Shown here piece after piece: positions 41,001-54,999 of a stretch of 64,000 nucleotides of DNA. Source of the DNA: Syngnathus acus. Its lineage: Eukaryota > Chordata > Actinopteri > Syngnathiformes > Syngnathidae. A program made the position numbers and the translations under genes. The notes beneath the pieces are model-generated. The model did no database searches. It had not been told where the DNA came from and saw only the letters and a list, made by a program, of their open reading frames with translations. Where the stretch lies: assembly GCF_901709675.1 (NCBI RefSeq), contig NC_051091.1, positions 4,250,967 to 4,314,966 on the forward strand. The letters are read 5' to 3'. Position 1 is the first letter of the stretch; the number at the start of each line of letters is the position of its first letter.

Positions 41001-43639
41001 CTCACCCCACCCCCACCCGGGATCTATGGCAGCAAAGTGGCAGGACGGTGGTAGAAATGAAAACCCTGTTGGGTTCTCAGGGGAGAGGACATTGTGATTA
41101 CTTTTCTGTGGCCTTGACAACCAAAGCCGCCCCGAGTTTCACAGCTGTGCTGCTGATTGGTCACAGCGAAATGAAACGTTCAGGTATGAAATTTGGAGGA
41201 TTTTCATGGCTGGAAAAGGCTACATGTTGGGATTTTGTCCAAATCTTCCACACGGACAAACACTCACCCCCCCAATAGCAACCAGCTCTCTCCTTACCAC
41301 CTTCCATTTGTGTTCACTCGGAATATTTTCCCACTTCATAGAAAACAGCAACGGCTTGATCGAGTTTATCCCCCCGTGTCGTAATGAATGTCAGCGTGGT
41401 TCCGTTTCAGTAATAGTGCAATTAGCGCACTTGGCGACAAGCTCGACAACCCCCCCCCCCTCCTCTATAGAAAATGGACCATCAGCCAGAACAGCAGATT
41501 TTGCGAGCGTTCCAATCAGCAGGAGATGAATAGGCACCTTTCAGCATTTACCGTAGGTCGCACTGAGCGAGAAGGTCAATCAGATTCATGAGAAGACGAC
41601 CGTGGACGAATGCGTGTCCTCCGTGAACACGGCGTGACACGGGGTCTTGCCTTGCACACTCCTGCATCACAGGCATTAAAAATAAATACGGATCCAGGTC
41701 CATTCAAGATGCACATAAAATGGCCAATAAATTCATGGCTTAAGTAGCCAAGAGAGGGACGGGGGATCCATAGCTAGCCTTTCTCAACAACGGTGGACAG
41801 CGATGATCCACGTTTAGCTTGTTTAGCTCCTTGTTAAACGCGTATCGTTAAAAGCTATTAGAGCAATTATCTTAATGGTGTGTTAACAGGGCAAGCGAGA
41901 GCGCGGGAATTGTGATGATATCAGAGAAGTGGTGTCTGAATTTTTTTTTTGCATGATGCACAAATACACACTGCTAACCACTCCCTCGCCAGTAAGGAGG
42001 CGACTGATGACACCGACAATGAGCTGCCGCTGTGCCGCCTGCGCCTGGGGAGTCTGCCAAGCAGCCTCTGTGCATGTGGGGCCGCAGGTTGGCACACTCA
42101 GGGGGGGAGGGGCTACACTGGGGTGCCGTTCCGGGCAGCGTGCCCATTGTTGACAAAGCCCGGTATCGCCTGCTGTCAGGCCATTTATGTGTGCACCATG
42201 CGGAAGGAATCAATTAGGCTGAGCTCACAACACAGCACTTTAATATTTGACTTCTAATCAGTGGAGCATGGAAGCAAGCTGGCACTTCCAGTCTTGCTGA
42301 TGTCGAAAATGAGGGACACTGAAGGGACGGCGTGGTGTGTTGCATGCGCCCATGGAGGAGGTGAGAAAAAGCCTCAAACAAGATGGTCACATTGGAAAGG
42401 GAAAATAACCTCTTGGCCCTCGCCGGATGAGAAAGTACGTCAGATCACACGCCTGCAAGCAGCTGAGAGGAAAAACAAATTTGCTCACAAAACACACCAA
42501 GCTCAACGGAAGGCCAGTCGATGCGATTGATGAAATCGACACATGCCGAATGAACAATTTTCCAGATGGAAATACTTTTGGCTTTCCTGCACTGCAGCAG
42601 GCTTGCGCCACAGAGAAGAGAAGAAAAGGGAAGAATTGGAAGCTGTGTCCTCATACTGGGGACTTGAAGACCTCAAACAGAATAGCTTACCAAAGGCATA
42701 TCATTCACCTGTCGACTCCTGATAGTGTCGTTGAGACAAAAAAGAGAATCAAAGTTCTTCCCCCTGGTGATCCATAAAAACAGGATTTTATTTTCCAGAT
42801 GCAGACAAAAATGAGCAGCTTTGTCCAGTATTTTTTTATGACTTAATAAATGAACAGCTGGCCAGCAAATAATTTTGATTTGGCTCCTGGACATGACTCT
42901 CGTGCTTTGATTCACACTGAATGGCTCCAGTCAGTGAGATGTCCAAATAATTGTTTGATAGGCCACTAAAAAAAAACCCCATAAGAGCTCAAAAAGTAAT
43001 TTCAAGCATGAAACAGGCCCACATTCCTTGCTTGTTTAGAGATGAAAGCGGGTTTACAGCTTCAAGCCTTGAGACGTGAAGGCTATTTTTCCAGTTATTG
43101 CTTTAATAATCCCATCCTTCCTTGCCTTGCTCATTAATGCTTCTATTTTTTTTGCTCACTCTCTCCTCGATCTTTTCATTTCACTCTATCCTCGTCTCTT
43201 CCTAATTAGCATAGAGCCTTGACAACCAGAGCGGGCAAATGTGCTGAGACCACTACTGGGCCATACCATCACCGATTCATCCAAAGGAACCAACAATGAG
43301 CACGCTCTCCTCTTTGTGCTCATCATTGTCAGACAGATGAATTGAAGTGACGAATCAAGGACTCAAAAGATGCCTGGGCTGTCTCTGGGATGTGACAAAT
43401 TTATAAAAAATAAAAAATAAATTGGGTGAGGTTAACAAAAGTATTGTTGGTCTCACCCAAGGTATGACAAATGGACCAAAGTGGGAACAATAATCGGAGT
43501 TGGAATGTATTCCTCTTTGAAGAAAAACCAATTCATGAGGTACACCTGCGCATTCCCGTGGCGTACATCCACTAAGAAATAACCAGACAGAGTAAATGTA
43601 AAAAATAAAAGTGTAAACAAATGAAAATAAATAAAATAA

Positions 43640-43665
43640 AATGTAAATAAATAAATAAATAAATA
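43640..43665. repeat. (TAAA)n microsatellite
   Basis: Short AAAT tetranucleotide array embedded in a longer A/T-rich stretch from about 43580 to 43710. Confidence 0.85.
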
Positions 43666-44459
43666 TATAAAAGTAATACAATCATAATAAAAATAATAAG
43701 ATAGAATAAACATGCGTATGAACCAATACAAATCAGTTAGTGTAACAGCCAAACAAAAAATGAGACCATATATAGGAAGCAGACACATTGAATATCGGAG
43801 CGCCGATTTCACGCCTGTTAAATCTTCATTGTTATCTACCTGAACTGAAGCCAGGTAATGCAAAGGCTTAGTGGCTTTTAGTGAAAAGTCAAAACTCACT
43901 TTCACTCCACAGTGAAAATGTTTTTATGACCCATAGACCACACTAATGACAATCACATTGTGAGCGCATCCCAAAATGGTCATTTGAAAACAAGTGTTAC
44001 CTCAGGTCTCCAATTAAGCTTAGCTGCCTTTAGAACAAGAGGAGCCGGACGGACGCTGTCTGCTTTAGAAGCCGCTCACTGTGAAGCAAAACACAAAGTC
44101 CAAATGTCTTTTAATGAGTGACTTTCGTTTTGGAGCACTTCTCTCCTTTAGTTTCAAACAGTTCTGACATACTTTTACTTTTTTTAAAAAAAAACTTCTC
44201 TGTATAAACATTGGGAATGGCAACACAGAACAAAAACCCTCTGAAGAGTTTTATGAAACGCCGACAAGACGCATTTAAGGTAAGTCGTAAATTTGGAACA
44301 ACTCATTATACAGTCAGTGAAATGATTTGCTATCTTTTCTAATTCTTACTTTTTTTGCATGTGTCAGTGTCTAGTGTGAGATGAGCCCATCCAACTTTAA
44401 TTGCTGCACGGCCCCTCCTTTTGGGGTATTGTTCCTTTCCAACGTTTTGCCCAACGTAC

Positions 44460-44461
<2 letters not shown>

Positions 44462-44527
<66 letters not shown>
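44462..44527. repeat. (AC)33 dinucleotide microsatellite
   Basis: 66 bp of uninterrupted AC/CA repeat, likely polymorphic. Confidence 0.98.
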
Positions 44528-44531
<4 letters not shown>

Positions 44532-46410
44532 AAATGTGTCGCCAGTTTTAGAATCCGCCTGAGAAGCGGGTAAGCTCACATATATATTTGTGCCAAGGCA
44601 CGTCTCTGATCCCAGCTGTTCTCTCTCCGGTACGGTTCTGCCAAAGCGCTCACGGGCATCAAACAGAGGTGACTGGACACCTGTGCCTGTCAATCTCTCC
44701 CATCTGTCCATTTGGAGCGCTCAAAACCCAATAAGATCGTCGGACTCTGTCACGGCTCGCTTTGCTCTTATTTCTGGATCGGGGGCACAAAAACGAGGAC
44801 ACGGCAGACATGATTTATTTTGACGGGATTATTTGGCCCAACACGACATGGGCGTTACTTTGTGTATGCCAGCTAATGCGGCAGTCTGCAAGGGAGATAT
44901 ACTTTTCATTTGTCTCGTGACAATAAAGGAGTGACGGGTTGAATATAAATAAGAAGCGAGGGGGAGGAAGAGAGGAATGGATTGAAACAGGCTGCGGGCA
45001 ACACCGTCGTGTGACAGGCATGACAACTGAGAGAAAATGCGACACCTGGCCTTGTCCTTGATGTGAAGAAGAGCACCATATATCAAAAAGTCAGAGGGAA
45101 GAGCAATGGCTATTACCCGCCGGAAGAAAATGAGGAAAAAGGGATTATTTTTAACAGCAGAGTAAAAATACACTGGGGGATTCATTTCATATTTCCATAG
45201 AATCCCCGAGTATTAATCATATTTTATTTGGAACAATCATTTTAACGTTATGTAATGAACAGAGAAGGATTTGCATCTTAGTAAGGGAAAGAGAATAGGA
45301 AGGTTTTAGGCAACTGAATTGGAAAAGAGGTGGGAGGGGATGAGACTTTTTTTTTATTATTATTTTTATGTCTATGCTTTGTTACAAGATTATTGCATGG
45401 GGATTGTCATGCAATGAGATCAAATTTATTCAGCGACAGGGAAAAGCTCTCGATTCCACTCGGCCCCTCCCTTCCTTCCCCCGAATGCGATGGGCTGGAA
45501 TGGATCTGTTCAGGTTGAGCCTGATGACTTTGGGCCGGGAGGATAAACGGGCAGGCAGCGGCCCTGATGGTCTTTTCTTTGATTGTCTGCCGTCTCCTCA
45601 TCTGGTAGGAGGCTGATTGATTTCAATGGGCTGGAACCCCCGGACTGCCCCTATTGATCCTCCCCATCCCAAACGCTCTCTCTTTTCCAATTAAGAGTTC
45701 ACTAAGCCGCCACTATAGAATACTCCTAATGAATGCCAAGTCCCTGCCAACACCTAAATGTGACTCTTTGCTGCCTTCTCTCCTTGCCCACTACTCTTCC
45801 ACTCAAAACCTTTTGAAGAAGTTGATGAGAATGGAAGATTTCCAATGACTTTCTTCACCTGGAACAGCCATATTTGAAGAATTTATAGCGACTTTGACAT
45901 GAGTGTCGTGTAAAGTAGATCCAAATATGAACTGGGTAAGATTTACATCAAATGCGCTGTCAAGGTTGCGGGAGCAAAGAAGCCAAAGTTTTATTTTTGT
46001 TTATGAGTTGAGTTGACTCGGGAGGAGAATAAACAATTCCTGACGGATTGGATTTAATTGACATGTGTTCTTTCTCGCCTACCTTGAGGATTCTGTCGAA
46101 GAGAAAAGCAGTTCAGTCGGAGGTCACTTGTTTCCCTGATGCACGAGGTTTTAAACCTGTAGTCGCACCGCTATGGCAGAGTGCGAAAATCCAATTTCAG
46201 AGATCTGTAATTCCATAAACCTTATTACGGCAACACAATGGCTGCTGCACCCCGAGGCACGTATGGAGCGGAGGGACGCTGCGTGCCGGAGGTGTGACCG
46301 AGCTCGACGTGGGGCATGAGCAGGGTGACGGACACAGAAATGGAGCCTGTTGGAGTGTGAGAAATAAGGGAAGGGGAAAATAAGCGGATGGCTTTTCTGA
46401 CTATGACTGG

Positions 46411-46439
46411 GCGAGCGAGCGAGCGAGCGAGCGAGCGAG
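46411..46439. repeat. (GCGA)7 CpG-containing tetranucleotide repeat
   Basis: 29 bp of perfect GCGA repeat, each unit carrying one CpG. Confidence 0.95.
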
Positions 46440-47954
46440 GCTCCCATGGTGAAATTAGCAAGTGGGCGGCCAGTGATTGCTTCCCTCATTAGCAGTCCAT
46501 ACGCGGGCACAGAGACACCACAACGGGGTGTCATTGCCTCGAGCCTGGAGCCGGAGGTGGCCTCAAGAGACGGCTGACATTGGCCCGTGTCGAGTGACAC
46601 ACCTGCAAGTATACATTGACTTGACACAAGGGGATGTGGGAATTTCCCTTAATGAGGGGGCCCATTAGGCCAGCAGCCTTGTTGTCAAAGCACACTAACA
46701 ACAAAACAAAAGGGGACTTGTCACATAAGACGCAAGAAGAAAATGTGAATGTAGTTAGCGGGAATCTCTATTTGTTACGTCTCAATCTCCCAAAAGTCTG
46801 CAACAGCATTATTTTTGTCCAAGAATGTCCGCAACTTTATATGAAGGGGCTCAGAAGTGTTTCAAAGTGCAAAATAGCACAGAATATTGTAGGTGTTTAT
46901 GGTAAGTATTTTCACTCCCTAAGTGGTTAATTAATTCATTGATAAATAAATCTGCATTGTTATCAGTACTGAGAGGTGCGAGATTTCGCAATACTGTCAT
47001 GCATTTTCTTGCTTCCGCAAATCTCATCTGGTGGTTTCTTTTGAGTTACGTTTTATCCAAATCGAATTGGAGAATTGTTTTTATCCATTCTTCTAACGTG
47101 CCCCCACATCTTCAGAGCATTGTGCAAGCCTCTCAGCCTGTCGTTGAGTGCCCTCAATGTTTCACAAAGTCGGCCTGTGTCTGCTACTTTACTTTTGAAG
47201 CACCTGAGGAGCCAGCTGCAGACACCGGAGGGCACTGCACTCATTAGATGGCAGTTGAGACAAGAAGATTAAAATATTTTAAAACGCTTCAAATCTATAG
47301 TTGACACTCAAACTTTGGATGAAGCAGATTAAAATAATTACGGTGGTAATTACGATTATGGAAATGAGATTTGTCTTATCCGACAGGGATCGCTGCAGAG
47401 GGAGGGCTGCCAACCTCCCACTTGCCGCCTTTAGCGATTTAATACTGTCATAACTTATTCACAGCTGCGACAAAACTGCAGCAAAAGGTCAGCCACGACC
47501 CGGGGATCTCAAATTTGATTGGAGCAAGGCCCCAATATAAAATGGAGTAATATTACAAGACTTTAGCATCATCTTTGCTATTTAATGACGCCGAGTCTCA
47601 TGGGATTGAAAGAGCAGTGAATTTCCTCTCAAAGGCTAGCAGGGGTCTCGCTGCAGCAGCCCGTCCGGCACCTGCACCGCTGCGGTTCAGACACATATGG
47701 GGAAATAATTGGAATCTTGATTGCTCAAACACATCCCATCCACACTGGAATTAAAGCACACACATGCACGCACACACAGCGCAATATTTGCTCTTGCAGG
47801 GATGGGAGAGTGTGTGAGGGCTCATATCAAAAGAGACCCTCTTGCCATTGTATCATTGGAATGGCAGCACTGTGATTTACACACTGATCTCCAGATGCTG
47901 CTTCAGAGCATGGCCAGTTAACAAAAGATGACACGGGTGCGACTCACGGCTGTT

Positions 47955-48042
47955 TATTTTTCAATATATTTTGCAGCCCTAATATATATATATACTGTAT
48001 ATGTACATACAGAATATTTTTCAATATATTGTAAAGCCCTAA
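47955..48042. repeat. 28-bp imperfect direct repeat pair spaced 60 bp, plus (AT)n
   Basis: Both copies begin TATTTTTCAATATATT and end AGCCCTAA. The spacer and the following sequence are AT-rich simple repeat. Confidence 0.8.
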
Positions 48043-50969
48043 AAAAATCTCTCTCTATATATATATATTTTTTTTTTTGTCATGGTGACAGTCAAGTGAG
48101 CAAAAGTCAGTGCATCTCTGGTCATCTGTGATGCCTCCAGAGATCATTTTGTGGTGTCACCTTGCCAACTGTCAGTGATAGCCGCCACCTGTCAGCCCGC
48201 ATCCATCCACAATGAGTTTATCGATAGCACGCCATGAGGACGATGTCCTTTGCTTTATCAACAGCTTGAGTCAACAGCCGCCGCATTAGCATGCAATCCA
48301 TATTCATGCGAGCGCCTGGGCGACTTCGCCACCTCTTCTGCACATTTTTGCCGGCCACTTTACAAATCGGCACGTCGAGCGGCTTACGAATCCCACGCGG
48401 TCACTTAAGTATTCACACCACGTTGGCCGCAAACATCAACAGGTCTCAAGGTCGCCGTTCCTCGATTTGAATTTGCCTCAGAAATGAGGTAGGGTGAAAA
48501 ATACTAGACTTACACACTACCACAGGAGTGGCTGTGATTTTGTGCTCACTTGCCATTTATGCAGTGAGTATGCAAAAAAGGTCATGCACATTTGTGGGTG
48601 TGCATGGGCGTTTGTGCGTGAGCGTGTATTGCTTTGGGGACAAGCAGACAGGTGGACTCAGCCGAAGAAGCATCCTGCTACTTCAGTCCGCAGGCATCTC
48701 GGTGAGAAAAGAGGCCAGTTGATGTGGGGCTTAGAGCTTCCATGGAAGAGTGCGTGGCGATAAATAATGAATGCTTTAAGAACAAGTCTCTCCCTGAGCT
48801 TCCTTCCTTTCTTGCATCCCTCCATCCTCACATTTGTTCATCCATCCAGCCGTATCGCTTGCTAACAGCACGGACCATTGAGCCGGCTCCAACATGAATA
48901 TTTCAGCCTTCGGGTCACTTCTCTAAGCCCCCTTCCACTATCATAACCTCCGCGGCTTAGTGGGAAGTGGTGACACAAGCTCTTGACCCATAAAGATATT
49001 GACAAAACACGGATAGCGAGTATATTGGCGTGCTGAGAATATGGGAGAGGCAGCAGCGATGGCAATAATGGCGAGCCTTGAATGGACGGATGGTGAGTGG
49101 CTTGGGAAAAAAAAAAAAAGGTGTGGAAGAGGTAAACAATCCAAAAGTGTCCAACAGGGGATAGCCTTGAAGTTGCCTCTAAATTTAGACTCGGCAAGTG
49201 TTCAGCTTATATTTGGCTGAGTAAACTGAGGCTGACACAATGTAGCGTATTTTCAAAACAGCAGCAGCTGAGACAAAGAGTCCACACCTAAACGCTGAGA
49301 CCATTTCATCCAGCAGATGCTCAACATCACATCTGATGATAAATTAAACATCCTGATGCGGTCGGTAAACAACAGTTGTGAAAACACTTTGGAAAACACA
49401 AACAGAGTATAAAGAGAGTCAAGTCGCAACTTCTGCCCCCTGGATACCAAGTAGCAAAAGGCTCGGGGTAAAGCCAGCCGCATAATAAAAGAAGTCCAGT
49501 TTTGTCTTAGCCCGACGAGCAGCGCTACATCTCATTGACGAACACAACAGATGAGAGCATTCATGTGTAAACTAGGGCAAAGCTTCAGCACTGAATCTTC
49601 TACACACGAGACAAGTCCAACAGAGGACCGAGCGACCACCTACAGGCTCACACATAACGTAGGTCCCATTTTGGTCCTATGTCACACATGCACACAAATA
49701 GAATAGCACACACCTGCGCCGGCAAGTCCGTAGCATCTAATCCTGTCCGGTGTGTTGAGATCCGGTCGCCTGAAGTGAGGATCGCTTCCCACCCCCCGCG
49801 CAGCCCCAGTGCAGATAGCTCACTGACAAGTGAAAGGAGAGAGGCGTGGTCTCACACTCGATAAATACAAGAGGGAGGGAACGAGGGAGGAGAGACTTTC
49901 TCTCTTTATTTACAATTCAATTTTGCCTGATTTACCCCCAGCCCTCCCCTCCCGCATTTCTCTCCCCCATTCCCTCATCGTGTCGTCACCCTTAATCCTC
50001 GTGGCTTTTTCATCCTTCACCTGACCTGCTCTCTCAACTTTTTTTTCTTATGCGATGCTTACTTTGGTAACACTTTCTCATCTGCATCTCTGACCATCTG
50101 TTGGAGCCAGAGAGCTTCACCTATTCACACGCTGATAAAAGCAAAGAGGCACACAGGGGAGTGAGAGAAAGAAATGGGAGGGAATGAGGGATCAATCTTC
50201 AGTGGGGCAGGGGCGGGGAAGGGGAGGGAAGGCTCGCCGAGCCTGGCGCACACACAATATCCATCAGGCTGGCACATCCGAGGCCAGCAGGCAGGCAACG
50301 CTCGGGATCGGGCTCATCGGCACACAAACAGAAGCGAAACGCCGGGGCAATCTCCACAAGCATGCAAACCCCTTTCACGACTGACTTCACACCGCAAATC
50401 CAGAAAAATAATTTATTTTTGTCAAAACAAACAGTATCTACCAAGACGGGTAATCTTACCCAGCCAAGAGAGAGGACAATTCAAACCCGGATGAGCAGTG
50501 TGTCCGCAATCGCTCAGCAACAATCAGGTTGGAGCTTCTCCCCCTTGTTTGATACCAGGTAGAGTATTTTCCGAGTTCACGTGTCACTTCCTAACCCCGA
50601 CCGTGGAGGGAGAGGCAAAGCAGAGGGCAGAGATATCAATCATTGTCCTCCATGATGGATGCAACTGTTTAGCCCTTTCTGCAGGTTATTTAGATGCAGT
50701 CACAGCCAGAGAGATTGGTGATGGAGAACTCCTCGCCAAACAACATCAATCTAAACTATTATCTGAGTATGAAGGTATTTCGCCATGGAAATTTGAAGCA
50801 GAGGCAGAGAAAGATTAATTGTCCACTCTCACTCAATATTTTCAATTACAAGCCTGAAAATGAATCATTCATCCTACATCTCGGCCAAACTGAATTTTAC
50901 GTCAAGGGATGAAGTTAAACCCACGCTGCTAAGAAAATATTCCAACTCATTCCGGCCACCTAAATGTAA

Positions 50970-51180
50970 ATATATTTAAAGGGCAAGTCAGTTTGAAAAA
51001 TGTCTTTACAAGAATGTGTTTGACGTAGCCCCACTAGTTTGAAGACGATATTCTGATTAATATTGTGTTTGTGGAATTTGAATTATGCCATAAAATCCAC
51101 CTGTTTTCATCCTACTCAGGGGGCGGCCATTTTGGATTGTACGCAATGCTTAAGAGACGGTGGTGGCGTCATAGCAACAC
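50970..51180. repeat. decayed dispersed repeat ('gggcggccattttg' type)
   Basis: The stretch from 'aagtcagtttgaaaaatg' through 'ccccactagtttgaa' to 'gggggcggccattttgg' resembles an unclassified interspersed fish repeat that I recall. A repeat-library search would confirm or remove this call. Confidence 0.35.
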
Positions 51181-54100
51181 AGCAGCCTGTTGACAATAGT
51201 TAGGCACATGGATTATTCATGCTCCACAACTCTCTCGCTCACTCTTGCATGCTCTTCAGCTGTCTTCTAATTGGCTTTAGCATTGAACACCAGATGGATT
51301 CCATAGCTGGATTTTTTTTTTTTTTTTACTAGATTACCTTTACTCAAGTCTTCGATGTAATAATCGATTGGATAACCGATTCTAAAACGATTGCTTTTTG
51401 ATAGCCTTACCGTTTTCATTTCAATGTTTCTGACAATACTGCACGTTGTTGAAACTAAGTGTAGCAATGCTGTCGGGACTTTTTTGTTTGTTTTAGGGCC
51501 TCTGGAGCATCTTATGCTTTTCCCGTGTTTGTGTATTTTGTGTGTCTGTGTTGTGCATCTCACTACTTCCACCTGAGCTCAGCTTTTTAGTCTACAGCTC
51601 CCCAAAGTAAACGAACACAGCAGCAAGATTATATCCATAAAAACATATTTCACAATTAATAACAGTGGATATTAGCAAGCAGTGCACAACGGCATTTGAG
51701 AACATTTGCCGTAGCTAGACTAGCTGGAGGATATTGTGAGCAGCAAAAGTCTCCAGGCCTTTGTCATTTCTGGGAGCGTTTTTGAAAATCACAGTGGTGT
51801 CTCACTCAGTTCCACGAACATGTGCAGAAGGGGCACCCGCACCTCCCGATCTACTGTATTCAAGTCCACAGCAGGTTGGCAGACATTGAAGAACTGCTTG
51901 CAGAGCGTGAGATCCACACATCAAAGAGACCCCCCCCATCCCGCCTCCAACCCCCCCCCCCCTGCTCCCGATCAAACCGCCTTTTCCCCCCCGAGAGGTC
52001 TGCGATCTCAAGGAACGCGAGGCGCTAGGGGCCAAGAGCCAGCACATTTCTAGACAATTAGTCGAACCCCCTTTGACGGCACGTTATTTGCATTCGGAAT
52101 GTACGACGCTCGGCGTTATGTCTGCCAAACATATTAATAAGAAGCGCTTGTGGGCTTGTCTAACAAGGCACCCCGGTGTTTTCCGCACAAATACATTTGT
52201 AATCAGTTTAAAGCGTCACGAGGGCGGCGACGCAGAGGCGCAAAACCACTGGGACTAATAATTTCATTCCTCCTCCTTCAGGTTCCCAAATGTATTTATA
52301 TGGCCAGTTATCAGATGGACTGGTTACTTCATGAACCCATTTCCTCCAGTTTTAAACTAAATATTTATTTCTGTATATTTTGTACTTATGTATTTTATCC
52401 TCAAGCACTTACCAGACACTTAATTAGGTACACCTAACCAATATGATCATTCCTGAGTGGATTTTCCAGCAAGTATATAGTATTCCATTTCCATTAAGAG
52501 GGCACTTGAACGCACCACTAGAATCTTTAAAGTCAGTTGCGAGAGTGACGGGCCTGACTTGTAAATAAAAAGACTTTCAACAAATATGTAAATTAGCAAG
52601 CAGCCGTGTTTGGTTTTCTCAATAATTAATGGCTTGTTTGTACCAGAGTGGACCTTTCTTCTTTTTCGTGCACATATATGGAAGGCACGCAATGAGAAGC
52701 TGACGGGTTTTAACGCAGATAAATGACATCGGCATTGAGCAAACATCGGCGCTGCAGGGAGCTACTTTGTTTATTTCTGTTCTCCTGTACGCCAAATAAA
52801 AGCAAAACATGAAGCTATTTAATGAGACGTTGAGGACTGTGAGAGCATATGCAGATGTTTGAGCAGCCTCAGCAGAGTGACACTTAAAGCCCACAAGCAG
52901 CTTTTTATAAAGTGCCTCTCCTTATTTCTACCCAGTGGCCATGTCTGAACGGCTGCCCCGAAGCAGCCCTGCAAGCAGACTAACGACAAGTGGGAGGATG
53001 AAATAACTCCTTCCCGGGAGAGGGAGCAAGATGATGAATTGTGTAAAACCTCAGCCGGCCGTGCATTTTAAAGACGTCGCGGCGTAGGGCAGGAAAGCGC
53101 TGATGCTGACAGAGCGTAAGACGGCTTATTAAAGTCTGTCTCTCTGTCCGGCCCGTGTGACAAGAGGCTCCGTAATGAGCTGTCTCAAGTCAAACAAGAG
53201 AAATACCAACACAATAAATTACGAGGCTCGTCTCTTCCTGTTTGCCGGCGCTCAGATACGGCCGGGTAATCTCTCTATCTTCTCTGGCACCATCCAGAAT
53301 GAGATTCTGTCAAATGGCATCCGACAATCCTCGGGTTCATTTGCATAACTTGCACTCAATGTCTCCAATTTGACTGGTGGCATGTTTTTCTGCAGTTAAT
53401 TAGATGCTGGAATTAGTTTTCCTAAAAGAATGGAAAAATACAAGATGGTGGCTCTCTTATTCTCATCTGGAAGTGACAAGATAATATTGTGTATGAGGGT
53501 AATTGCGTAGCAAAGTCGGAATTACAAGTGGAGTGAAAGAATGTATTCTTGTAGTTCGGGGGGCTTGCTAATACTCTGGTCCAATTTCTGCCTGTTTAGC
53601 ATGCAGGCGGTGAACTGTTCCCTCCGACACGACAAACCTCATTAAGATAGAGCAAACTCATTCACTTGCGAACCAAAGCTATTTCTCCATAACCTCCCCC
53701 TCCCATCGGAGATATAGAGACAAACCTAAATTGGGTCTTGGGGGACGAGCGTACGTGAATGTAGAGCTCCCCCCTATCGCCTCTCATCATCACACTTTTA
53801 CTGCAAACTAAACCGAAGGACACCACCTTAAGCTCTTCTCGAGCTGCTGCTGTCATGATGAGGACGGAAATGAACCTTCGAGGCCGCGAACCCGCCCTGG
53901 AGAAACTGTCCAAGGGACGCGGACATCAAAAGATATCACAGTCACATATCAATTCGAGCTCATAAATCACATAGCGTTTGACCTTTGGGTAAAGACGAGG
54001 TGGATGGCGGAAGAGACAAAAAGGGAGGAAGTTGCCTGCAATGGGCAGACGTCCTTGAACTGAGCACGCAGCATGGGCTATGACATTTAGCAGGAACAGC

Positions 54101-54827
54101 AAAATGTCATGTCAATTAATCAGGAACAGCAACACCGGTGCTATCAATACTCAGCGGCCTCTTTCACCATGCGCACGCAGCTCGTGGCTGTCTGTGAAAG
54201 AGCACTACCAAAGATGGAGTGCTGCGGCTCGGCTCGGATCGAGCCTTAATAATACTTCTGCTTCTTCAGCTTGGACCCACACGGAGAAATGGAATGGATC
54301 CATCACTTACACAATCACAGAGCACGGCCCCGGGAGATGGCGTACATTTTCCACTGCAGGGAGTTGCAAATTGCTTTTGAATAACCGCAGTCTTAATTGA
54401 CGGGAAAAGAATGCGCTGTCATGAACTGTCATCGGCACATTTTTCACTTTGTACGTGCTCTGGGCCATTTTTCTCTTACCCCCCACCCCACTCCCCTCCT
54501 CGCCTTAATCTCTCCTTGGAGCGGTGGTGACTATGTTTTAAACTGTTTTTGTGAGCTACGTTTCTCTCCCTTAGGGGGTACTTAAACACTGGAACAATTG
54601 GCTCATTAGAAGTGAAAACACATCAAAACAGTACACAATGCGGCTGAAAAGCCTTCGGAGGAACGGCGAAGTCAGGGAGGGAAGAGCACAGATGGATGGA
54701 GATGAGACACTGGAGGGTAGGCAGCGTGGGAGGGGGAGACAAGACAAGCAGACGAGAGGCAACCAGCCTATAATGCTTGTGAGTCCCTTTAAAAGTTCAC
54801 TTTTGCCTTTCACACATTAACCCATTC

Positions 54828-54884
54828 ACTGCCATTGACGGCGATAGACGTCAAATATCCATTGGGCTGGCGGTGAATGATGGA
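54828..54884. repeat. TTAA-adjacent imperfect palindrome, fish repeat fragment
   Basis: 'ttaacccattcactgccattg' is followed about 20 bp later by 'ggctggcggtgaatg'. The outer arms form an imperfect inverted repeat. The start after TTAA recalls piggyBac-type termini, but only this fragment is visible. Confidence 0.35.
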
Positions 54885-54999
54885 AGAAGCCACCAAACAG
54901 TGAGGCCAAAACATTTGGTTTTGACATCAACAGATGACTACGAGACAAGAAATCTATGCTTCAACAGATGAAAAACAAGTTATTGGGAACTTGACATAA

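Larger units (their letters stand above)
41001..47900. other. non-coding region upstream of sulf2, part 2
   Basis: No coding exon recognised. It contains a run of 11 C near 41450-41460, TAAA repeats at about 43640-43665, an AC microsatellite and a GCGA repeat listed separately. The open frames show no protein-like signature. Confidence 0.5.
47901..54820. other. non-coding region upstream of sulf2, part 3
   Basis: No coding exon recognised. It contains a 28-bp imperfect direct repeat (47955-47982 and 48015-48042) within AT-rich simple sequence, a decayed dispersed repeat around 50980-51180, a poly-T run near 51310, C-runs at 51930-51962, octamer-like ATTTGCAT at 52086-52093, and an 'attaggtacacct' repeat fragment near 52422-52436. 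Confidence 0.5.

Noticed and set aside
46411-46439. GCGA repeat and other regular repeats as a CRISPR or other spaced-repeat array
   Set aside because: They are continuous simple repeats without unique spacers, in a vertebrate genome.
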